Positions 50,301 through 61,860 of a stretch of 64,000 nt of DNA are shown here, piece by piece. This DNA is from Punica granatum (Eukaryota > Streptophyta > Magnoliopsida > Myrtales > Lythraceae), in NCBI RefSeq assembly GCF_007655135.1, contig NC_045129.1, positions 34,225,122 to 34,289,121 on the forward strand. Reading direction: 5' to 3'. Made by a program: the position numbers and the translations under genes. Position 1 is the first letter of the stretch. Every line of letters begins with the position of its first letter. The notes under the pieces were generated by a model. The model was given only the letters and a program-made list of their open reading frames with translations, had not been told where the DNA came from and made no database searches.

Positions 50301-53010
50301 ATGGGAGAGGAGAAGAAGGCCGGCGGCGTGTGGCCTACCGTCAAGCCCTTCGTCAACGGAGGTGCTTCCGGCATGCTCGCCACCTGCGTCATCCAGCCCA
50401 TCGATATGGTCAAGGTACGATCAGCGAGCTCGGTCATTGTGGAGATCGTGTTTCTCATTGCTGTACTTCGTGATCCGTTTGTTCTTCCCGATCTGATTCT
50501 GCTGCTCTGATCAGCTCATTTGCTAGCTCAGATTTAGGTTTCCATTTCGTTGTAGTTGTTAGTTTTTTTTATTATTATTTCGGAAGCATCAGATCTGCAA
50601 CTCTGTCTTATGTGAGGACCGTTGATAGACCGGAAGCTGTAGCCAAACCTACATCTCCCGCGATCCAACAGTATGAAAAATGAGAGTAAATGGGGTGCCA
50701 GTGCAAACTCAGTCGTTATCTTACAGTGTCTAGTGTATCCCAAAAAAGAAAAAATGCAGGATTTCAATTTGAGCTTTTATCGTTTTTCCCCATTTTTTTG
50801 GTTTGATTTCTTAATTTTGGTACCATTGCTATAGGTGAGGATTCAATTGGGTCAAGGATCCGCAGGTCAGGTGACAAAGACCATGCTTAAGGAGGAGGGT
50901 GTCGGAGCCTTCTACAAGGTTTGGTTCTTATCACTTTTCGCCAGCATGTATCTCCATTTCAATTACCATAACAGCTTGATCTAGTAGGCGGAGAATACGT
51001 AAGTGTGCTTGTGTGTGTTTGTGTGAAAAAATTGGATTCGGTCTCAGAACCTCTGCGATTAGTCTATCTTTGTAGTTTGGCATCTGTTTCATCTGCAAGT
51101 TTTTTCTTGTTCAACATGATGGTTTTTTTTTGGGCCTGAGAGTTCCATAAGTTCTTACTGGCTTTGCTATAATGACCTTTAACTTATCTAATAAATTTTA
51201 ACTGAAATTCTCACATACCTGAACAGGGGCTTTCTGCAGGGCTGCTTAGGCAAGCTACGTATACAACTGCCCGTCTTGGATCGTTCAGGTGAGTATATTC
51301 AATTTGTGACTGGCCGAATTGGTTGATCTGCCTTTGCAGCTGTGTTTATTAGTTTCATGCTATGCACTTTGCAATTTATTGAGATACTGGTTTTCATGCC
51401 ATAAAATGTGTTCAAGTGGTCTTGCTAATTATGTTCAAGTTATGTTTTCATCTTTATATGACTGCGGATCCATTTTGCTAGAATGTTGACGGCCAAAGCA
51501 ATTGAAGCCAATGATGGGAAGCCTCTACCCCTATATCAGAAGGCTTTATGTGGTTTAACTGCTGGTGCTATTGGGGCTTCTGTTGGTAGTCCAGCAGATT
51601 TAGCACTTATTCGGATGCAAGCTGATGCTACTTTGCCTGCTGCCCAGCGCCGAAACTATACCAATGCTTTCCATGCCCTTTACCGTATTGTTGCGGATGA
51701 AGGGGTTCTGGCACTATGGAAAGGAGCTGGTCCTACTGTGGTGAGAGCAATGGCATTGAACATGGGAATGCTTGCCTCGTATGACCAAAGTGTTGAATTC
51801 TGCAAGGACTCACTTGGTTTTGGTGAAGCTGCTACAGTTATTGGTAATGTTTTCATGAACTATGGATGTGAAAGTTTATTGGATATGTCTGCATCTATTT
51901 CTTTTGTTTGATATCCATTCTACTGTATATGTGTTTATTTATGCGGAATATTGGTTTATTTTTATATTTGTTATCATAGAAGCATTTGTTTTCGGTTGAG
52001 GAGCCTTGCACTGACAGCTACTATGCTCTATAAAATATGACATCCCTACTATATGTAGAATTTCTAGCTGCTATGAAAATTTTGTATGTGCTGGTGTATC
52101 CTTTTGCAAGAGAAACTTATAATTTATCTATTAATATGGGCTAATACCTTCTGTACAGTCATCTAAAGTTCATGAATCTGACAGACACCTTTTTCACACT
52201 ATTTTGAGGGCATCTATATGATCCTTAGAGGGATTGATGGCCATTACTTTTTGCCCTTCTAACAGAACTGAGTTTTACGTCATAGGCTCTTGAAGGTGTA
52301 TCGATTAATTTCATTTCAACCAGGAAACTTTTTCACTGCATCTTTTGTAGTTGAAGGTTCTTCCCTCCTACTCATATTGGTTAGGAAAGAAAAGGAGTAT
52401 TTCAAGAATGAACAACTAAAGTGAGCAGATGAAGTGCACGAATTACATTTCTTGCACCCGTGTAATTTTATTTTGTTGATTGTTTGCCTGGTAATGATAC
52501 TGATTGAAGTGACGTTGGGGATTCTGCACTTTTGAGTCATTATAATTGCCCCTTTAGCTGGTATGTACAGAGATCTGGTTCTGTTTCTTTGCTGATGTTT
52601 CATTTCTGCCCGCCTTCTTCCAGGGGCTAGTACTGTTTCTGGGTTCTTTGCCGCTGCTTGTAGTTTGCCCTTCGATTATGTCAAGACCCAAATCCAGAAG
52701 ATGCAGCCTGATGCTCAGGGAAAGTATCCATATACTGGCTCCTTCGACTGTGCAATGAAGACCCTCAAAGCTGGAGGACCATTCAAATTCTACACGGGCT
52801 TTCCAGTATATTGTGTCAGAATTGCCCCTCACGTGATGGTAACACTCCTCTCTGCTCCTTTCCCTATGTCAAAAATTTGCTTACGCTTTATTGGATGTGT
52901 AAAAGGCCTCACCCATTACTTAAAAAATGATTCTTGTATCTTTGATTTTGCAGATGACCTGGATATTCCTGAACCAGATCCAAAAGGTAGAGAAATCCAT
53001 CGGATTGTAG
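50301..53010 (+). CDS. DTC: Mitochondrial dicarboxylate/tricarboxylate (2-oxoglutarate/malate) carrier
   Basis: Inner-membrane antiporter that exchanges 2-oxoglutarate, malate, citrate and related acids. Exons: 50301-50414, 50835-50918, 51227-51288, 51482-51843, 52624-52838 and 52954-53010; 297 residues, the normal length. The three mitochondrial-carrier repeats are visible from their signatures: QPIDMVKVRIQ, SPADLALIRMQ and LPFDYVKTQIQ. The sequence MLTAKAIEANDGKPLPLYQKA and the C-terminus FLNQIQKVEKSIGL fit the plant DTC group. No N-terminal transit peptide, as usual for this group. Introns 1, 2, 3 and 5 are 115-420 nt; intron 4 is 780 nt. Confidence 0.96.
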
Positions 53011-54088
53011 TTTGTTTGGCGGATATCCGGATTCTCTCTGGAGTGCAAGCATTAATAAAGAATACTACTATTGCTGTCTTGTAGTCCTCAAGGGGACACA
53101 TTCTTTTGGTGATTTCACCCACCCTCTGATGCAAACCTCAATTGTTCATTAGGAATTTTTGCAGATGTGATCACAGCTGAAGTGCTAGGTCTGCTTGATT
53201 CATCTTTAAATTGTTGTAGCGGCTTTGATAGGGTGAGGGTATTACTATATACTAGGACGGCATGATTTCTCGATTTTCCGGAGTAATTTAAGGGGTTTTC
53301 TCAATTTGGAAGACTGAGGAGAATATGTTTCGGGGCGAATAATTTTTTTTTTCTCTCTGAAGGGGTTTTAAGATTTGGCATGAGAGTATTGGTTTCTTTT
53401 TTGTTGTTGATTGCTATAATGTTGCAGTCGGGCTTATAGTCTGCATTTTGCCCATTTTGATATTCAGGAGATCAGCGTTAATATGTCTCCGTTCCTTGGA
53501 TTAAATTCACAAATGGTGGGTAGGTACAAGGTAAGATTGTTGGAGAAAATAAAAATGAAATTTGAATGATTTCATTGATCGGTACAAGGTAGATTGATGA
53601 TGGGGCTGTATGATGCCGAAGGCATGACAAGATTTTCTGGCATGTGGTATCTTGACGTGTACTTGGTCACATCGGCTTATCAAGGTTTGCTGCATCTCGG
53701 GTCATGTCGGTTATCCACGTGCTAAGGCCGTATTAAGAACTGCGGCCATTCTTGACCCAGTAAGAAGAGTGACCATTGATGCTTTGGACCGGTAGAAGCT
53801 CCCGTCCACTTAATCAGGCCGAATACCGAATCTTCATAATATTGTCATAATTTTCCATATTGAGCATCACGATGAGAACATACAGCTCTAAGTCCTAACT
53901 TTCTGTAGGTAGTTGTCAATTATGGGTTCTCATCTATCTACTGTATCGATTCTCAAACGAGGACGCTGCCTGCCAATTCGTGAAAGTTCAGTGGGTGAAA
54001 GTAATAATAGAAAAGAAAGCTGCATGGGGTGACATGACAATTTTGTCGAAATTCCTTCTTGAAAAACAGCGATTGGACCCGAAGTCGA

Positions 54089-54297
54089 TGTTCCGTTTGG
54101 TTTTGTAGTTAAAATCACAAAAAAATTAATTTTAACGTTAACTCAACATACTACACAATAAAAATATACATTTTTCAAGTAAAAAATTTTAATTTTAACT
54201 TTAACTCAACACACTACATAATTATTTATCATTTTAATTATTTATCATTTTTCACAATCAAAATCAAAGTTATTTAACTTTGAAATCAAATGGACTA
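54089..54297. mobile_element. MITE-like element
   Basis: The left end GTTCCGTTTGGTTTTGTAG and the reverse complement of the right end, AGTCCATTTGATTTCAAAG, pair over about 14 of 19 bases. The interior is AT-rich, with AACTCAACATACTACACAATA repeated as AACTCAACACACTACATAATT. No coding capacity. Target duplication unclear. Confidence 0.6.
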
Positions 54298-55034
54298 TAG
54301 ATCTTATAACTTGGATTTTTGCTAATCGGCCAGTTCCTCAGCCGCAAGAGAAAACAGGTCAATTCAACACCATCATCTCTTGGTTCTCTTTCGTGATACA
54401 CTTTGCCTTGTCTTCGTACTGGTTAGTTTAATTAATCGTATTTAGGGTTCGGCCCGTAGTTTACCAAAAAAAAAAAAAACTGTGGTTGACATCTAGTTGT
54501 TTTTACGTGCAAAATTATCTTGTTCTCGACGAGATCAGACCATGCACACTTATCTTCGAAACAACGTTTTATTTTTGTTTCTGTTAAACGACATGAGTTC
54601 AATCACATATCTATAAAGCTAGGATGAGGACTTCCTGACTACAACTTGAACACCATCACATGCAAAATGATAATAAAACTTTGGACAACAATCAACTCTT
54701 GTACGTAGCACTATAAGCTATTCGTAATCCAATTTAATAACATTTTAAATTCACCATAAAGTATTTTTATCGAGTTTCGAATCTCTAAACTATGAGTAAA
54801 ATCTGCCAAACTGTATTACATTTCGTGGCAATGCAAGAGATTAACCTTTTTCCATATTCCGATTGTGCCATAAGGCGAAGAGGGTCTTCTTCCTCTAGAT
54901 GAAGAAAGAGGAACGTGGGTGGCACTTGGGCTGTTGGGGTTTGTGGCGGTCCACCCAATTTCGGTTCTTATAATAGACAGGCAAAAATTTAAAAATAATA
55001 ATAAATATATATATATATATATATTAATTAAGAT

Positions 55035-55555
55035 GAGTTGGTTTATACAGTTCGACTTTTATTTCTCTTAAACAACATCTAAAATTCAAGTTTTTTTTAA
55101 GTGAAAAAATTTATGCTGAGAGAGTTTTAGGGTGTGTTTGTTTTTTAAAAATTTTTTAATTCAACTCAATTCAACTCCACTTATCTTCAATTCAACATCA
55201 CAATCATTACTTTTTTTCATTTTTAAATTTTTTTAACCATTCAATTCAATTTTTAATATTAAATTCTCTCAACTATTCATTACTTTTTCATAATTCAATA
55301 ACACAATCATTACTTAATCATTACTTTCTCTCAATTATTTATTATTTTTCACACTTTTTCTCATAATTCAATAATACAATCATTACAAATCAATTAAAAT
55401 CAAAACTCAACTCAACTCAACTTTAAATCCAAACACACTCTTACTTTTTTAGTGGGCTGACTTTGCTCAAATTGGATTAGTCGGGCCATGTTAGGTTTTT
55501 GAATATTAGAGTATACACTTTGGAAAACATATATTTCATTATAATTCAGCAATAT
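55035..55555 (+). mobile_element. SINE copy interrupted by a MITE
   Basis: The part up to 55129 reads GTTGGTTTATACAGTTCGAC, then a degenerate B-box region, then GAGAGAGTTTTA; it aligns with the first half of the 20518-20699 SINE. After the MITE (55130-55440) the sequence TTACTTTTTTAGTGGGCTGA and a GATTAGTC segment continues the same SINE (TTACCTCTTAGTGAACCGA and ATTAGTC there). The tail end is uncertain. Confidence 0.65.
55130..55440. mobile_element. PIF/Harbinger-like MITE nested in a SINE, TTA duplication
   Basis: 311 bp with TTA at 55127-55129 and at 55441-55443. The left end GGGTGTGTTTGTTTTTTA and the reverse complement of the right end, GAGTGTGTTTGGATTTAA, are inverted repeats. Interior motifs (TCATAATTCAATAACACAATC and similar) match the reverse complement of 4200-4492. 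The two uninterrupted SINE copies at 20.6 and 49.3 kb show the empty site. Confidence 0.82.
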
Positions 55556-56261
55556 ATATATATATATATATATATTATGGTGATGAATGAATTGATGGAG
55601 GTTCATGTGGGCGGCCATTAAGATTGAACAAATCCTTCACCCACCCCACCCCCTCCATGTGCCAAAGATATATAGCCTCACAATATGATTTGGGGGTAGA
55701 TACACTGATAATGCTTTCGAATGAAGAGAGTAAACATAGTGAATTTTTATCAAAAATTAAATCATAATAACAAACTTTTCTTATAATTTCAAAAGTTTAA
55801 AAGGGCGATTGTCTCCTTGGCTCCCTTCGATCCATTCCCAGTTGTATGTATCCACTTACTTCATTGCACCAAAAGCTAAACATGTTCATCCACATATAGT
55901 CGATACTTCATCATCCCAAACTACATCTTCAATTCATAATTGTTGTTAGTGGAACAAGATGATGAAGAATTCAAATACAACGTTCCCACAACGATGCGCG
56001 GTTGTACCATGGTCACGTAAGATGAAGTTATGACGAGTCTATTCACTGGGGTTCATATGGGGAGAGTTGGTGGTATCGTTTTTCCGTGAGTGAACCAAGA
56101 AGCTTAAGTAGGATACATATTACCATACAAATTGGCCTTCATAATTTTTTTTTCCCTTCTTTTTTGCAGCATCGTAGGAAAAGGTAAAGGAATATTAAGT
56201 TTTATTAGATGAAAGTTCACCATTAAAGTAACTTATTTTTTGCACATAATATCGGCTTTGC

Positions 56262-56700
56262 TAGTGCGGTTTGTAGCGGAGCGGTGGGCAGTCAAGACAG
56301 GACTCCAAATGGCATGGGACTCAGGAGTCACGAGGCTAATCTTGGAAGTAGACTCAAAGGTAATATCAAATATGCTTCGACTAACCGTGATCATGTGGGC
56401 TGGAATGGGGCCATTATAAAGGATATTCGGTGCTTGATTCAATGGGATTGGATGGTGGTGGTGGAGCACGTCTACCGAGAGGCGAATAGATGTGCTGATT
56501 GGCTAGCGCATTATACGTCATGGCTTCCTATTGGTGCACGCAAGTTGAATAACTGTCCGTCTGGTTCGATTTCCTTTTATTTGGTGATATTATTGGGGCC
56601 ACCATGTTTCTATATTGTATTGCTTAATCATCATTTTACTTAATGCAATGGGGCCTCGACCCTAATTCACCCCTTTTGCCCCCCTTGAGTAACCATTAAA
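56262..56700 (+). pseudogene. LINE-type RNase H domain remnant, frameshifted
   Basis: Two frames together read as the C-terminal RNase H domain of plant L1-like ORF2: first RWAVKTGLQMAWDSGV and LILEVDSKVISNML (frame from about 56265), then after a frameshift near 56370-56395 HVGWNGAIIKDIRCLIQWD, VEHVYREANRCADWLAHYT. The acidic residue of LEVDSK and the REANRCADWLA motif are RNase H landmarks. It ends at a stop about 56643 followed by GGGGCCTCGACCC. No reverse transcriptase upstream, so it is a 5'-truncated, dead copy. Confidence 0.75.
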
Positions 56701-57157
56701 GTGACTTCAGAATAATTATAATCAAGCCTAAGCTCAAGAGGAAGTGTCTCACAATTTTGTCATACCGTGATATATCGTTACGTATATTTCATGAACCTAA
56801 GCTAGTGATTATGTCCTAGCGAGAGTTTCTAGTTCTCGGGATTAAACCGAAAATCTCCTGAACCGAATTTGCGGATTGCAACTACAGAGGCCGAAACACC
56901 CGAAACGCGAACAATAACACCCAAGAAAGAAAGGAATTTCATTTATTATGACAGCAAATGAATCACAAGTACACAAGTACAATATAAAAAAGAAAAAAGA
57001 AATGTTAAGCTATGATACAAAATCCTCCCACACAACCATACAGAATCACTTCACAATTCATACCCAATAATCTTTGTGTAAGAATGAAAAAGATGAATAG
57101 AGGAAACCCGTTGGCATGTTAATTCAAGGAGATATGGTAATTAAATTAATAGGAAAC

Positions 57158-57340
57158 TTAGAACATCAACCCGAACGCAATGGCGGCGAGGGATGCGAAG
57201 AAGGTCGGGATGAATGCAGAGGCATCCGAGGTTGGGCTTGGGGCGGGGGCGGCGCCCTCGGCAGCGGCCTCCTGGATGGCTGCGAATGCCGTGAGAGCCA
57301 CCATCAATGCAACAAAGAGGTTCACCTTCACCGCCTCCAT
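57158..57340 (-). CDS. Arabinogalactan peptide (AG-peptide)
   Basis: A 60-residue precursor: an N-terminal signal peptide (MEAVKVNLFVALMVALTAFA), a short mature core with Ala-Pro repeats (GAAPAPSPTSDAS), and a hydrophobic tail ending AAIAFGLMF typical of a GPI-anchor signal. The layout and even the MEA-K start match Arabidopsis AGP12/13/14 (family knowledge). The mature peptide would be about a dozen residues, hydroxylated at proline, glycosylated and held on the plasma membrane. The start was set at the ATG beginning MEAVK rather than the upstream in-frame codon, which is not an ATG. A TATA box sits about 145 bases upstream. Confidence 0.92.
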   Translation of the reverse strand: MEAVKVNLFVALMVALTAFAAIQEAAAEGAAPAPSPTSDASAFIPTFFASLAAIAFGLMF

Positions 57341-57484
57341 TGTTTTGAAAGTAAGAATTGTTTGGTTATGACACGAACACACGAATTCTCTTTCCTCTGT
57401 TCAAAGACAAAGTGGCCCTGAAAGAGAGGAGGTTGTGAGGTGAAAGAGGCAGGGTGTGAGTGATAATCTGTTGTGGATGAAGGC

Positions 57485-57492
57485 TATTTATA
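57485..57492 (-). promoter_or_regulatory. TATA box of the AG-peptide gene
   Basis: TATAAATA on the minus strand, 145 bases upstream of the ATG at 57340, which allows a leader of roughly 110 bases. Confidence 0.6.
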
Positions 57493-60400
57493 CATAAACT
57501 GAGCAGAGAGAGGAGGGAAAAAAAAATCTTTTTATTTTTCCCAAAAACAACATGTATTCTTTGTCGCTGAGATCGCGTGGTCTGACTGAAATTAATCCTT
57601 TCATAGGTGTTATTTCAATCCTATCAATAAAGTGATTTTAGTAAGTTTCGAACTATTATATTGCAAGTAAATTCTGTTCATTTACGGCAAGATTTAGCAA
57701 TTGTATTACAACATTTGGTTGCGGGTACTTATATAATTATTTTGATTGAAAGTTTAGGGGCTTTGACAGGGGAGATGTTGGAATTTTCTGCCATACAGCT
57801 GTGGCTCAAATGATATGTGGGCACCCATGTTTTGCTGTCCTGTTTGTAACTGTCATTTTGATATTCTTTTTTCAAAGGTATATGTTTCTGCGTCTATCTT
57901 CCTTTTTTTTTTTCTAAAAAATAAAAATAAAATTAAGGATCTTCCGGACGTTGCTACGCAATGACTGGACTTTTGTGGTTGACAACAAACATACTAGAGT
58001 AATTGAACAATCGGTGCCAATACTAATCTCATCAACGCAGCTGCATGGATGGCTAAGTACAATTTATAGAAGTCACAAAAGGCCTAGGTCCAAAGGGTGC
58101 ATTGTTTCAAGTTGTTAGGAGAGATTTAAAATTCGAGACTGAGATTACCAAATCACATGAATGGTGAGACTAAAACCACTAAACCACCACCTCATCCGCT
58201 CTATTTTCTTCGATGTCTTCCGAATATATGACTTAATTGGATATATGCATCCTGTTAACGTGCTCAGGCTATGGATTTCATGACTTAATTAAGTAATGGA
58301 ATCAAAGAGTTTCACTCCATTGAATTATATTCTTAGGATTTAGAGGAGCAAGGAGTTGGCAGTGGGACCCGTCCAAGAGAGAAACCATGTGAGCCACCAA
58401 GAACTCCAAAATAATTGCTTGCAGGCACCACCTCATGGCCATACAAATCCTGGAAATGAGCTCAATATCATCGAAATCCAACTCGGATCAATAGTGTATT
58501 ATTGCTTTGTGTAGAGAAAATTATTAGTATAGCTCAATAACACAACTATCTATCTCCATAGAATACATGAAAGATAACTCATTTCACATATTTTGTGCTA
58601 TATGATTGGTTTAATCTTATTGAATTATTAATAATATTTTAGTCTCCACTTGATTGGCTAGTGTGGTGTTTTGACTCCGATGTCCCACTAGGAAAGCCTC
58701 GCTAGGATCCTTCATCGATATCTAAATGGATATCGCGGTCTGCTGCAAAAGTGGATATAGAGGAAAATACCCAAACACTACGCATGAATTACAAGAGCAT
58801 GACACTTGGTTGGTCTGCCGGACAAATTACAAAAGAAAATAGACTAAAAAAGGCACGAGTAAAGGCATTACAATTGTAGTAAGCTATCCTGAAACTAAGA
58901 ATCTCGAGCAACTACATTCCTGCAACAACTCAACCACATACCCTAGAAAAAACTGGGAAGGAGATCTTCAATCCAGTCCATTAATCCGTTGAGAATTTCA
59001 ATCTTCATTGCAAGAGATAGAGCAAGAAGGATGCCTTGAATCAGTATTCGAGCGCAGGCTCCCACCACAGATTGCAATTCCTAGACAATCAAATCGAAGA
59101 AACTAGAGTTCTTACGATCGGTTCAAATCGGTGAATGTCAATCGATTTTAATCAACATAACCCTAATAGCCCAACCTCAGGACAATCAAATCGAAAGAGC
59201 TAGCAGCTGAGTGGCTAGAACTCCCTCGATTGGTCAAACCAGTTACCGTCAATAGGAGAGCCAACCTATTCATAATCAACAACAAAATGCAAGCCACAAA
59301 AAAAAATTGATTTGATCAGGCGAGAGGAAGATCAAACCAACTAGAATCGTGATCCTTGTCGTGGTAGGTGGGGATACTATTGCTCAAAGAAGTGGCAAGA
59401 AGACCGAAGACAAGAAACTACCATAGAAGAGGAGGAAATTGGATCGGTAAACTAGCTGGGAGGTGTAGATCATCCTAGCTCTGATTGACGGCCCAACATG
59501 TCAGTAATGGACTCAACTCGACCCGACCTAAGACCTACCCGACCCAGACGACAGCCAGTAGCAGCTTTGCTCCATCAAAAACCGGTTGGACTGCCAGAGA
59601 GGGGGAGCGACCTCCGACGGGAATGGGAGGTCGCCACCATCGGGGTACACCACGCCACCGAACGGAGAGGAGAAGGGGAGGGCTGCTGTCACAGCCAGAG
59701 AGCCCACTCCAGCTTCCCCACAAGTCTGAGCTGCCATCCGGAGGAGAGGAGGCCCAGTTGCATGGTGAGGAGACCATCAACATTAGGGGCCACCAGAACT
59801 AAGCCACCACGGTGAAGATGACCGCCGAACGGAGAAGGGGACGAGCTCTAGTCATCGAGAAGGGAACATTGACGTTCTCACCGCGACGGAGCCGGACGTA
59901 ATCGAACCACCACACCACCATTACCCATCCGAAAAAAAAAAAAAAAAAGAGTGGAGGGAAGGAGCCATCAAGAAAAGTAAGACCACCGGAGGGTAGAGAG
60001 GCGGCTTCGTTTCCAGATGGCGGAAGAGTTGACGCCCGACGCGCCGGGCGGAGGCTGAAAACGAGGATTTGCTGGTTTTTGGAGAGTGGCTAGGGGGGAG
60101 GAGCGGAAAAAAAAAAAAAGAGAGATCCTTTTTCGGTATTAATTAAAGAATAATGGAGGAACAGTAAATTCTAACACACAATCCAAGAGAAGTATGCAAA
60201 CAATCTTATGAACACAAAAGTATCCTTGAGTAAGTCTAATCAGAAAATGGGTGACCATAAGATGGGCCGGACCATGGGCCAGGCCCATATCCTTTTGCTC
60301 AGTTTTGAAAGCCCAATAAAATGACCACATCCCACATCAAACATTCACACTTATCGATCGGGGTTGAGGGTCAAAACCGAAGTCACTTCAAGCTTAAACT

Positions 60401-61860
60401 TGCTCCAACAGCTCGAAATGCATTTTTTCCAATGAAGAATCCCGTAAATGGGACGAATAGGAAAGCTCGGTTGTGGTCAAGTAAGAGCATTTGCACTTGG
60501 CAAAGGTAGAAAGATCGTTTACATGACCAGGTTAAGGCAACCACGGTTCGCAAGGTCAAGTCTTGCATAAGCCGTTAAGGTGAATGGAAAGAGAGAAGGG
60601 AGGCGAGCAAACCCCTTTGGACGCGTCAGATACAATGAGGGCCTCGCTTCTCCTAATAATGTCCAACTTGAACTGCGATGAACTGCTTGTCTACCGAATC
60701 AGGCTCGAGTTGTCGGTTCAACAGATATAGTTACTGGCATAATTTAAGACATGGAGAACTGGGAAACAACTGTCAATCATTTTCTTCCCACTATGTCCTC
60801 AGACAACACATCCTAGGTGGGTGGTTTGAAAGTGACTGCAACAAAAACATCATATAGATTCGACTTAGTCATCCCAGAAATGAGGACTTTATGACCCTTT
60901 CAATCCAAGGGACCAACCCTACAGGGCAAAAAAGCCTTCATCTGTTAACAAACAGCAGCAAATAAACAAAAAAAAAAACAGCAAATAAACAAACAATTCA
61001 TTGATTGAATTCATTGATTAAATTCAAAAGGGTCATGAGCACAGGGAAAAAAAGAAACCAGAAATAGCCAAAGTTCATGAAGAAATGGAGAAGAAACTGA
61101 CAAATGGTGCTGATATGTAGTTTTCATTGGTAGTGGGGAATGGTGGAAGTGGAAGAAGTTGAGGTGGGCCTTTCTGCTCAATCACCTTCCTTCTCGAAAT
61201 GATTCTGCAGAAATTCATCCCCCGAACTTCGACCCGATTGTGAAACATACTGGATAGTTCGATACCCGTAATCCGAATGATCGGGGTAAGCATGGGGTTT
61301 GGCTCCGGATGATGGGTTTGAAGTGGTGGAAGTCGAAATAGCTTGATCTTGGTGACCTTTAGAGCCCCTACATGTCGAGAGAATCTAATCCAGGCAGACA
61401 TTTTTTGATCCCAAGTCCTCACGAATGAAAGGATATAGTAAGCCGATGCTCGAGCAGTAATTTATTTCAGCCAACAAACTGAAGGCATATCGTAATTTTA
61501 CGTTAGAAAGCAAAAAAGAGAGATTGTAAGCAAAGAGGAAAGTACTGATATTAGATGAGATTGTGAAGATAAGGGATTAGATTACTTCATTCATTAACAA
61601 AGCAGTCAACTCCCAAGTGAGGAGCCAACAAACAAATAGAATACAAAGAGAGAGATAGCAAGGGGACCATGACCCGTTTCTTTCAGACGTAAGTGGAGAA
61701 ACTTTGGTCATCCCTCCTAAGTCACAACCCCTCTTAACATGGACCGACGATATATTCTATGTGCAACACAAAAACTTCCAGCCGCTTACAGGACACCGTT
61801 TGACTACCCGGACCTCCTATAACCGAAAACAGTGAGTATATAGAGGGCTGTCGTAATTGT
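57493..61860. other. Spacer with retroelement-like sequence
   Basis: A SINE-like copy is at 58060-58200. From about 58690 to 60130 the composition changes: it is GC-richer, with repeated GACAATCAAATCGAA and long A-runs at 59934-59948 and 60107-60118, which suggests retroelement 5' sequence on the minus strand; no intact ORF. 60.1-61.1 kb shows nothing clear. A possible short exon at 61178-61367 (minus) is discussed under findings. The right end holds the 3' UTR of the neprosin gene. Confidence 0.45.
58060..58200 (-). repeat. SINE-like tRNA-derived repeat
   Basis: On the minus strand GGTGGTTTAGTGGTTTTAG (good box-A) is followed about 30 nt later by CAGTCTCGAATTTTA (B-box-like). No anticodon arm. 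Ends unclear. Confidence 0.5.

Larger units (their letters stand above)
53011..57157. other. Repeat-rich spacer
   Basis: After a probable 3' UTR of the carrier gene (to about 53500) there is no gene until the AG-peptide. The stretch holds a MITE (54089-54297), a SINE split by another MITE (55035-55555) and a LINE-derived RNase H remnant (56262-56700). Several AT runs are present. Confidence 0.6.
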
